DNA of 64,000 bases from Eudorina sp. 2006-703-Eu-15 (lineage: Eukaryota; Chlorophyta; Chlorophyceae; Chlamydomonadales; Volvocaceae): positions 406,561 to 470,560 of the forward strand of contig BDSI01000087.1 of the NCBI GenBank assembly GCA_003117195.1, in the 5' to 3' direction. This document shows positions 56,254 to 64,000 of the stretch, piece after piece. The notes below the pieces were generated by a model. The model did not search any database. It had not been told where the DNA came from and saw only the letters and a program-made list of their open reading frames with translations. Every line of letters starts with the position of its first letter. Position 1 is the stretch's first letter. A program made the position numbers and the translations under genes.

Positions 56254-59200
56254 ATGGACTACAACGGAAAGCTGATTCTCGCGCCTATGGTGCGCGTGGG
56301 AACACATCCTATGCGTCTGCTGGCGGCAGGGTAAGATCGGGAATGATCCCGGCAGGCACTATGGCGTGCGGCGCGTGCTGTCCTGCGGTGCCAGAGGCTC
56401 CAGTGCCAGAGTCCGCGAAACCCCGGTCTGTGCGGCGCCCACTCTACCCTTTTCCAGCTACAACCTTAAGGTGCAGCCCGGCTCAACCCTTCCCCTGCCT
56501 CAACAGGTACGGCGCAGACATCGTGTACAGTGAGGAACTGGTCGACAAGCGCGTCATGGCGTCCGTGCGGCGGGTCAACGAGGCTCTGGGCACCGTTGAC
56601 TTCCTGGACAGGGGCGGAGAGCAGGGCGGCAGGGTGCGTGGACCGCTGTGCCGCTGGTGCTGCTGCTGCGGGCAGCTCATCCCTGCGCTCGACGGGGGTT
56701 GGCCAAGTGGCGGGTGGCGGGTGACCTGACGCGGCATGCAACTCGACGGTCTTACCAGGTCCGCGTCGGGCTCTCCCCTCCCCCTCCCCTCTCCTCGCCT
56801 ACCCTCCCTGGACCGCCGACCCGTACACACACACAGTTGATGTTCCGCATCCGCTCCTAAACACAGTTGATGTTCCGCACCTCCCCCGAGGAGCGGCCCC
56901 GCCTGGTGTTCCAGCTGGGCACGGCCGACGGGGCGTCCGCGGCGGCGGCGGCGGCGGTGGTGGCGGGGGACGTGGCGGCTGTGGACGTCAACATGGGCTG
57001 CCCCAAGCAGTTCTCGCTCCAGGGGGGCATGGGGGCGGCGCTGCTGCGGAAGCCGGAGGTGGCGGAGGTAGGCGGGAAGCGGGGTTGGGGGGTTGGGAGG
57101 AGGAGAAGGCGGGCAGTCCAAGGAAGGTGGTGGACATACTGAAGCGGCGCTGCTGCCCGAGGAAGGAGGGGCAAGGGGGGAGGGAGGTGCAGGCGTCCAC
57201 GTGTGTATTGGCACGTAAGGCACATTCGGGGGGTGGCCGGAGGCGCAGGCGTGGGCGGCCCGGCGAACTGCCTCACAGAACTCCGGTGCTTGCCATCCAT
57301 ACTGCCCCACGCCGCCCGCCCCGCCCCGCCCTGCCCCGCCCCCTGCCCACCCGCCCACCCGAAGCCGCCCCCACCCCACTGCCCTGCCCGCGTGTCCCAA
57401 CGAAACTCCCACAGGACATTCTGAAGACGTTGCGTCGGAACCTGCAGCTGCCGGTCAGCTGCAAGATACGGCTGCTGGGTGGGTGGGTGGGTGGTGCACT
57501 TGGTAGCTGGCGCAGTGGACGGGTGGGAGGGCTGCGCAGGCAAGGAGGTGACAGGGCCTAAGTTGAGAAACCTGCAATGCACACCGACGTGCACCGACAG
57601 GGGATGTATACACCGGTGTGTGTTTTGTGAGGAGCCCCCCCGACCCAAACCAGGTACCCAGATACGGTGAGGTGCTTACCGTACTAACCTGCAAATGAAA
57701 AGACATCAAAACCACCGGGGTGTGTGTGTGTGTGTTTAATGAGACGCCCACCGATGTGTGTGTGTGTGTGTGTGTAGAGAAGAAAACTGAGTTCGTGCGT
57801 CTGCGGCTGTGTGTGTGTGTGTGTGTGGATGCGACCCAGATGACCCACGGGACACTGTGGAGCTAGCCCGGCGGCTGGCGGCCTGCGGCATCAGCGCGCT
57901 GGCGGTCCACGGCCGCACCACCCAGCAGCGGCCCCGGGACCCAGCGAACTGGGAACCCATACGCCAGGTGGGGCCTCGGGAAGGAGGGGGGAAGGGACCA
58001 GGAAGAGGGGTCTGGTGGGGGCTGGGGGCCCCTGGTGGGGCCGGTTGCGTGGGTGGGTGCTTTGGTGGGGAAAAGGGGTCCCAGCTGTGTGGGGTTGGGT
58101 GGGTGTGGGACATCTCACTTGCCGGACTGAGTGTTTCTGCGCAGCTTCGCTTCTCCGCTGAAACCCTGTGGAGCTGCCCGCTTGCCGCCAACACACGACG
58201 GCCGTGCTGCTCTCCATCCCATCCGAGCCCTGGGCGGAATGGATGGACCGGGCGCCGCCTCTCCGGCCTCTTGAGCCCACATGACAAATACCATTGCATA
58301 CCCACCCAACCACCCAACTACCCAACCACCCCAGTTCACAATCGCTTAACCACGCCAACCCACGCCAACCCCACCGCTGACCTGCCACCCCACGGGGCCG
58401 CAGGTGGTGGACGCCCTGGCGGGGGCAATCCCCGTCATTGCCAATGGTGACGTTATGTCGTACGCCGACGCGCAGCGAGTACGACAGGAGACGGGCTGCG
58501 CGGCGGCGATGGTGGCGCGGGCGGCCATGTGGAACGCGTCCGTGTTCCGTCGGGAGGGTGGGCGGCTGCGTGTGTGTTTAGATATGAGACCCGCCCGACC
58601 CAAACCAAGCGGCTGTGTGTGTGTGCCCCAGGTGCATGCAGCGCCTCAACCCAACCTGACCCAACCTGACCCAACCTGACCTGACCTGACCTGGATTTCA
58701 TCGGCCTGTCGACGTGGCATTGATGACGTGTCCACCGGCGCCCGAAAAATCCCCTTCCCGCGCCTTCGTTCCCCTCCTCCCGACACCCGGTACTCACACA
58801 GGCTTCCTGCCGGTGGATGCCGTACAGCGGGATTACGTACGGCTGGCAGCGCGGTGGGATAACCCCCTCCCGAACACCAAGTACTGCCTCAAGGTGGGGT
58901 CCACGAGGGGGGCGGGGCGGGGCGAGGCAGGGACGGCGCGGGGCGGGGCGGGAGGAGGCAGAGGGCCGCACTCACTGCCCCCCGACTCCGAAGGAAGGGG
59001 ACCGGCGCATGGTGTGAGATGCTGGACGACAGTGGGCCTTGTCTTGGACGGCCGCTAACTTCTTGGGGTAATTGTTGTTTAAGGAAGCGGACCTCCTCGA
59101 TTTTTGGGTCCCGCGGGTGTCACAGCCGGGTGGGTGGGGCCCCCCGTCCATCCAATCCTCCGTGTTGCTGCTTCTCCCCCCCGGCTCCCGCCACCGCTCA

Positions 59201-60481
59201 CATGTACATACACATGCACGCACACGCGTACGGCATGTCGTACAGGAGATGGCGGACGCCCCCGTCAGCTTCCCGGGCCGCCGCGGGGGTCCCCGGGCCC
59301 TGCTGGGCCACGAAGCCAACACCGCCATCATCCGGGCTCGGGACCAGCGGCAGCTGTGCGGGCTGGTGGGCATCGCTGACGAGCCGCCGTACCAGGTGGG
59401 TGCGGGGGGGAAGGGTGCAGTTACGGGGGGAAGCTCCCAACCCCACACTCGACACCGCCGGGGGCCGCTGCGGAGGGAGGGGCGGGGGCGACGGTCGGAC
59501 ATTGGCCGGAGTTGCCAACATTCGCGTCATTCGCATCACACCATCCATCACAGTTACCGCAACCTGCCTACACGACACGCGACAGAGTCCAGCAGCAATA
59601 TGTCTGTGTGTGTGACTGTGTGTTCGTGTGTAAAAGATAACTGAGCCGCGATAACTGAGCCTTGTTCGTGTGTGAACCTCCCTGCGCTGTCGCTGTCGCT
59701 GTCGCTGCAGGACCTGGACGCCCCGGAGGCGCCGTCGGGGCCGCCAGCCACAGCAGCAGCCGCCGCCGGCAATGGGACGGCCAAGAAGAAGAAGAACAAG
59801 AAAGGACCGCTCCGAGGCGGCGGTGGAGGCGGCAGCGGAGGCGGCGGGTCGGGTGGTGCGGGGCGGGCAGCGGAAGTCGGCGGCCGGGAGTCCACGGCGC
59901 CTCCGGCAGCGAGGAAGCGACCCTGGGATGCAGCCGAGGAGACCCGGGGGCAGCCGACGCCGACGATGGCGCCGACACCGCGGGCGGGGCAGGGGAACGA
60001 GCAGGGGAAGGAGAGGAAGGAGGGGAGGGAGGAGGGGAGGGAGGAGGGGAGGGAGGAGGGGAGGGAGGAGGGGAGGGAGGAGGGGAGGGAGGGAGGGGGG
60101 AAGGAGGGGGAAGGGAAACCACACCCGGGTTTGCTCGTGCCGGGCAGCAGCCGCGGAGACGCCGCGGTGGGGATAGCGACAGCGCTGCGAGATGATGACG
60201 GCGGCGGCCGAGGTGGCGGTGGTGGCGATGGTGTGGGTGGGGTTGGGGTTGACGGCGGCGGGTGGGATGGAGCGGCGGGTGGGGGCCCTCCACCGGGCGG
60301 ACGAGAGGTGGGGGCGGGGCCAGGGGATGCTGACGCGGCAGGGGAAGGCGGGGGAGGGGGCGGGGCGGAGCGAAACGGAGGGCACTGCTCGGGTGTGAAG
60401 CGACTGAGAGCGGGGGAGCCGGGGGTGGCAGCGGGCGGGCAGCCTACGGCAGGGGGCGAGGGCGGGGCGGCAGGGTCTTAG
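56254..60481 (+). CDS. DUS2: tRNA-dihydrouridine synthase, DUS2 type
   Basis: This FMN enzyme reduces uridine 20 in the tRNA D-loop. Nine in-phase exons give 587 residues: 56254-56330, 56507-56633, 56867-57067, 57415-57478, 57840-57967, 58404-58557, 58802-58893, 59246-59395 and 59711-60481. Residues 7-24 (LILAPMVRVGTHPMRLLA), then YGADIVYSEELVD, match DUS2 closely. Catalytic Cys113 lies in VDVNMGCPKQFS. Further on come SCKIRLL, VHGRTTQQRP, PVIANGDV and MVARAAMWN, all FMN/tRNA-site motifs. The family core ends with NTKYCLK and the helical segment of exon 8. The last exon adds about 256 low-complexity residues (Gly/Ala/Glu/Arg) with a KKKKNKKG cluster and EEGR repeats, in place of the double-stranded-RNA-binding domain of animal DUS2. 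An Ala run (residues 91-98) lies before the catalytic strand. The family is certain; the length of the tail is less so. Confidence 0.93.
56831..56879. repeat. Duplicated splice-acceptor sequence
   Basis: ACACAGTTGATGTTCCGCA occurs at 56831-56849 and 56861-56879. The second copy is the acceptor of DUS2 exon 3. Using the first would give TTG ATG TTC CGC ATC CGC TCC TAA, an immediate stop, so the first copy is a decoy. Confidence 0.9.
57719..57776. repeat. (GT)n microsatellite with embedded dispersed-repeat segment
   Basis: Two GT runs flank TTTAATGAGACGCCCACCGA inside DUS2 intron 4. The embedded segment is the same as in the dispersed element at 29851-29930. Confidence 0.8.
58570..58612 (+). 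repeat. Dispersed repeat copy with CCCGCCCGACCCAAACC core
   Basis: GTGTGTTTAGATATGAGACC is followed by CGCCCGACCCAAACCAAGCG and a GT run, in DUS2 intron 6. A second copy, with the same core and the same AAGCG end, lies at 60606-60655. Confidence 0.85.
60018..60110. repeat. 12-bp coding repeat (GAGGGAGGAGGG)
   Basis: Seven to eight purine-only units in the last DUS2 exon encode REEG repeats. The array is pure GA on the sense strand. Confidence 0.88.
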
Positions 60482-60605
60482 CGCGCGGCCCGGGACTGGA
60501 CAGGGGCACCGGCACCGGCACCCGACTGGACACGGAGGCTTCGGAGTGTGCTGCGGGCGGGAAAACCTGAAGCTGCCAACATGGCCTGGTTTCGCGGGGT
60601 CGCGC

Positions 60606-60655
60606 GTGTGTGCTTAGGAAAGAGACCCGCCCGACCCAAACCAAGCGTGTGTGTG
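60606..60655 (+). repeat. Dispersed repeat copy with CCCGCCCGACCCAAACC core
   Basis: GTGTGTGCTTAGGAAAGAGA is followed by CCCGCCCGACCCAAACCAAG, CG and a GT run, in the DUS2 3' UTR just upstream of its TGTAA. Confidence 0.85.
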
Positions 60656-60658
60656 TGG

Positions 60659-60663
60659 TGTAA
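60659..60663 (+). promoter_or_regulatory. Probable polyadenylation signal TGTAA of DUS2
   Basis: TGTAA lies about 180 bases after the stop codon, immediately behind a GT run. Another TGTAA at about 60955 is an alternative. Confidence 0.55.
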
Positions 60664-61024
60664 TATTACGGTAGACGCTGCTTCACGTGGCCCACGTGGT
60701 GTCCCGAGGTGGGGCCTGTGCGCTGGCCCCGGCGCACGTGGCCCGCCACAGGGTGCGATCCGCAGAGAGGATGAAACCGGTGCCGGGTGGGGCCGCCGCC
60801 GGCAGCCACAGAAAGCCCCTACGACCGCCCTGGACCCCCTGGAGGAACCCCTCGAGCTGGACACATGACCGCGGCGTGGCGCGGCAGCTTGGCGCTTGGG
60901 GGCATGATTGTACCTTGGCAACACTGTGGCACACAATTGCATTACACTTGAACTGTAATGCCATACACGCCAGGTGGTTGAAGACGCACGGCACAACGAC
61001 CCCGCACTCCGGCTCTCCTTCGTT

Positions 61025-61026
<2 letters not shown>

Positions 61027-61083
<57 letters not shown>
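61027..61083. repeat. (CA)28 microsatellite
   Basis: An uninterrupted CA run is followed directly by an inverted copy of the dispersed element (61105-61140: GGATTTGGGTCGGGCGGGTC). Confidence 0.97.
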
Positions 61084-61085
<2 letters not shown>

Positions 61086-61104
61086 GGCGGGTTGCAATTC
61101 TAAA

Positions 61105-61140
61105 CACACAGGGGACAGGATTTGGGTCGGGCGGGTCTCT
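61105..61140 (-). repeat. Inverted dispersed repeat copy
   Basis: The reverse complement reads AGAGACCCGCCCGACCCAAA, then TCC and GTGTGTTTAGAA, so it belongs with the copies at 58570-58612 and 60606-60655. Confidence 0.8.
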
Positions 61141-61273
61141 TCTTGTACGGGCCGGCGCTTGTCCTGCCGAACTGCAGTACATCTGTTGTACGACGTCGCC
61201 TGGGTCCCTCCGTCAGGTGAGCTAATGGGTGTATGTGCCCCGCAACGCACCCCGAGGTGCCAGGCAGGCAGAT

Positions 61274-61407
61274 GGGTAGGTAGGTAGGTAGGTAGGTAGG
61301 TAGGTAGGTAGGCAGGTAGGTAGGTAGGTAGGTAGGTAGGTAGGTAGGTAGGTAGGTAGGTAGGTAGGTAGGTAGGTAGGTAGGTAGGTAGGTAGGTAGG
61401 TAGGTAG
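61274..61407. repeat. (GGTA)n tetranucleotide microsatellite, about 33 copies
   Basis: An almost pure GGTA run with one GGCA variant near 61310. It yields a spurious Tyr-Leu-Pro-Thr polypeptide on the minus strand. Confidence 0.97.
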
Positions 61408-62710
61408 AGCGGATCACCATAGGCAGGTGCCGCATCCGATGCACCCGTATGCCCGTCCCCTCGCCCCCTGACCCGAACCCTAGACACCGACCCATGCAAA
61501 ATGCAAACGCAGTATCGTGCTGATCTAGGGCCGGCCCCGCCTCACGCTCCGGACAGCACCCGCAAGCGCGCCTGCCCGCCTCCGTCCCCCGCGTCCCCGC
61601 CAGGCCGTCTCCCACCGCTCCCCGGCCCACCGTACCGCCCCCCTCCCGGCCGCCTTGCCCGGACCCCCCTCCTCCTGCTGCTCCCTGCGCAATCGCGATC
61701 CGTCCTCCACGCCGCCACCACACATGACACGCGCTGCCCCGCATTCCGTTCCGTTCCGTCCTGTTCCAGCCATTCGTCCCCGCCACGTCCGTTTCTTTTC
61801 CCTCCACCCCGCCGCACCCCACCCCCGCCCGCCCCGCCCTCCTCGCGTCCCGGGAAGCACGGCGCGTCTGCCTCTCAAGGCCAGTCCCATATAGTCCAAG
61901 GAGCAAGCAGGCTGGGGACATGGGGGCGCACACAGCGCACGGATGATACACCGCCATCGGAAAGGGGGAGCACACCATCACGTAACCCCTCCTGGCAAGG
62001 GATGAATCCCGATTAACTGACGAAAGGGCGCAAGGCACAAGGCCCGTCCCTTTCCTTCCTGGTGAGAGTCCGTTTCTGGCCGTACCCCGTCAATCACCGG
62101 CCACTGCCGGCAGCTGCACGCATCCCGTCGGCCGAACCTCGCGCCTCGAAACACACACAGTAACGTTTCACACACACACACACATACGGGTTCTTCTCGC
62201 CAGACACATTCCCCGGCCCTGGCTACAACCATTCATGCTTGGCCGCATGCGACGGCTCCGTCACAGAGGTCCGTCTCAAGACCGTCACAGAGCAAAGAAC
62301 GCAGTACCCTCTTATATCCACCGTGACTTGGTACCAGGTCGCATCAAACAAAGAAGCGCGGCAACGCACCCTTAAGCACGCCCATCCTCGCGCGTGATGC
62401 TGCGTTTGGTGCGATGGATTTGCAAATGCAAACCGGAAAAGCACCGGGAAACAGTAGCAGCAGAAGCAGAAGCAACGCGGCGGCAGCGGAGTTAGCAGCG
62501 ACGGCACCGACGGGGTGCACAGTCGCGCAGGGGCAACTTTAGAATGAAATGACTGCATCATCTCCACCCGAGCCACATGCCAGCAACGTGGTGCGCACGA
62601 GCTGCGACTAGCTTGCCACATCACAGTCGTACGATGTACGACATGGCCGGCTGCGCTCACCACCACATTTACTTCACCGGTTAACAGCTGGCCCACCTTT
62701 ACTGATATCT

Positions 62711-62775
62711 TGACAGACCGACAGACACACAGACCGACCGACCGACAGACAGACACACAGACCGACAGACAGACA
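62711..62775. repeat. GACA/GACC microsatellite
   Basis: Imperfect tandem GACAGACAGACACACA and GACCGACC units. Confidence 0.9.
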
Positions 62776-64000
62776 ACAGCTCCTCTCCTATCACACGACG
62801 AACGAACACACAGACATACACCTCATACACACACGAGCGCGTGCCTGTACACCCTCATCGCCAGCGACGCCCCCTCCACGATCTCCCCCCACCCTGCCGG
62901 GTCGTGCAGAGCCCGTCGCCTGTGCCACTCCGCGGGGTTCAGAGCTTCAGACCGACACCTCCCGCTCCTACTAGCGCCGCAGCAGGCCGCCGGAGTGGAG
63001 GGCGGGGAGGGGAGGGGGGGGGGGGCACCGCGACAACCTGACCCCTTCTGGTCCTGCTGTCGCTTTTTCCCGTCGACTCGGGAAGGCCCCGGCGTTGACT
63101 GGGCCCCCAAGCCAACGACCGCACACACACACACACTTTCCCTTCCCGTATCCGGGGGAAAGTGCTTCGGCGGTCTCCCGTATGGGGCGGGTTAGCGCCC
63201 CCGGCCAGTGTCGGCCCGGCAGATATGTAACGATTCACACACACACTCCTGTTGCCCGGAATAACGACAACCCGAGTGTGGATAGAAGAAACAGGGCAGC
63301 AGCCACCACCACCGCCACCACGACCACAAACAAGGCTGGCCAACCAGCCCCGCCAGGAGCCTGTCTTTGCCCACTGTGAAGGCCCGGGCGGCGCGGCTGC
63401 GGCATCTGCGGCTGCGGGGGGCGCACGCGCGGCGGCGCGTTGTAGCATCAGGCAGCTGGGTCCCCCTTCGGAGTTTGCCGCTGCCCCGGCAGCCCTGGCA
63501 GCAGCCGAACCAGCCCTTGGGACGGGTCCAAGGGAGCGCCGGTGAAGATCCGCATCCTCATCCTCTTACCGTCACCATCAACAGACCGCTTCACTGCAAC
63601 AAGCTGGACCGTCCTTCACTTCGATGCGGATGGGACTGGCCCACAGCCTGGGCGTCCGTTCGCTGGTTCCACGGGCACGTCACGGCTGCAGAGGACCGAG
63701 CGTGCCCCTTCCCCCGATGGCAAGGCATCAGTCGCAGTGTCTGTCTCTCGTGGCGTATGGGATTGGAAATCAAGTACCAGGGGAGCCCAATCGCCCACAC
63801 AGCGCATATCCGTACTCGCACCCCGACATTGCTTTCCGCGCCAATCAATCACTACCGATCCACCCACCCTGTCCTCGAAACCTCCTGCCAGGGGTCCGCG
63901 CCATGCGCCAGCCTGTGGCATCCCCCCCCCCCCACACACACATCGGCCGCATCGGCCAGCTTCCCCCCACCTCTTCACCGCGAAGCCTGCCGGAATAAAA

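Larger units (their letters stand above)
60664..64000. other. Microsatellite-rich region without a supported gene
   Basis: No recognised family appears on either strand. The minus-strand stretch 62823-63000 contains a protein-like segment (EWHRRRALHDPAGW, then EIVEGASLAMRVYRHA) that could be an exon of an unknown gene, but I could not join it to others. The end of the window (63560-64000) shows nothing I can identify. Confidence 0.4.

Noticed and set aside
61100..62038. 312-codon minus-strand open frame with Tyr-Leu-Pro-Thr repeats
   Set aside because: It reads through the (GGTA)n microsatellite and has no family motif.
62823..63000. Protein-like minus-strand segment (ALNPAEWHRRRALHDP)
   Set aside because: It could be a real exon, but I found no in-phase neighbouring exon, start or family, so it stays unannotated apart from the note on that region.
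1..64000. tRNA, rRNA or other structured RNA genes
   Set aside because: I found no cloverleaf with paired A- and B-box sequences and no rRNA-like stretch; a covariance-model search would settle it.

Overview
This is nuclear DNA of a green alga, most probably a volvocine/chlamydomonadalean species. The reasons are very GC-rich coding sequence, many short introns with GTGAGT/GTGCGG-type donors and CAG acceptors, TGTAA as the likely polyadenylation signal, long Ala/Gly/Gln/Pro low-complexity insertions inside conserved enzymes, and abundant micro- and minisatellites. There are no operons, CRISPR arrays or prokaryotic signals. All gene models below were assembled by hand: exons were joined so that GT-AG junctions, reading phase and family conservation agree.

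Layout. (1) 1-2078: no gene recognised. (2) 2079-5601 (-): MAF1, the RNA polymerase III repressor, 8 exons. (3) 6838-12795 (-): an FAD-synthase-type protein, PAPS-reductase-like domain followed by a molybdopterin-binding-like domain, 12 exons. (4) 13205-17996 (+): a 2-oxoglutarate/Fe(II) dioxygenase with a long low-complexity basic tail, divergent from gene 3 across about 410 bp. (5) 18080-20952: a large 30-bp minisatellite, then an AT-richer island with a palindrome and TATA-like box. (6) 20953-27981 (+): a huge (about 2,110 aa) low-complexity protein that I do not recognise. (7) 27982-35135: repeat-rich, no gene supported. (8) 35335-51556 (-): NADH-dependent glutamate synthase (GOGAT), 27 exons, about 2,313 aa, complete. 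(9) 53593-55808 (-): a LIN37-like MuvB/DREAM subunit. (10) 56254-60481 (+): DUS2-type tRNA-dihydrouridine synthase, divergent from LIN37 across about 445 bp. (11) 60664-64000: microsatellites and no supported gene.

The genes are unrelated housekeeping functions: Pol III control, flavin cofactor, nitrogen assimilation, cell-cycle transcription and tRNA modification. They do not form a pathway. One loose link is that GOGAT, FAD synthase and DUS2 all concern flavin cofactors, which is probably coincidence.

The most unusual features are structural. Sense-strand G-rich tandem arrays begin at or next to 5' splice sites in several introns. Two near-perfect long hairpins lie in introns of the FAD synthase and GOGAT genes. 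A GT-flanked dispersed repeat has the core CCCGCCCGACCCAAACC. A splice acceptor is duplicated in DUS2. A 30-bp minisatellite stays open in several reading frames on both strands.
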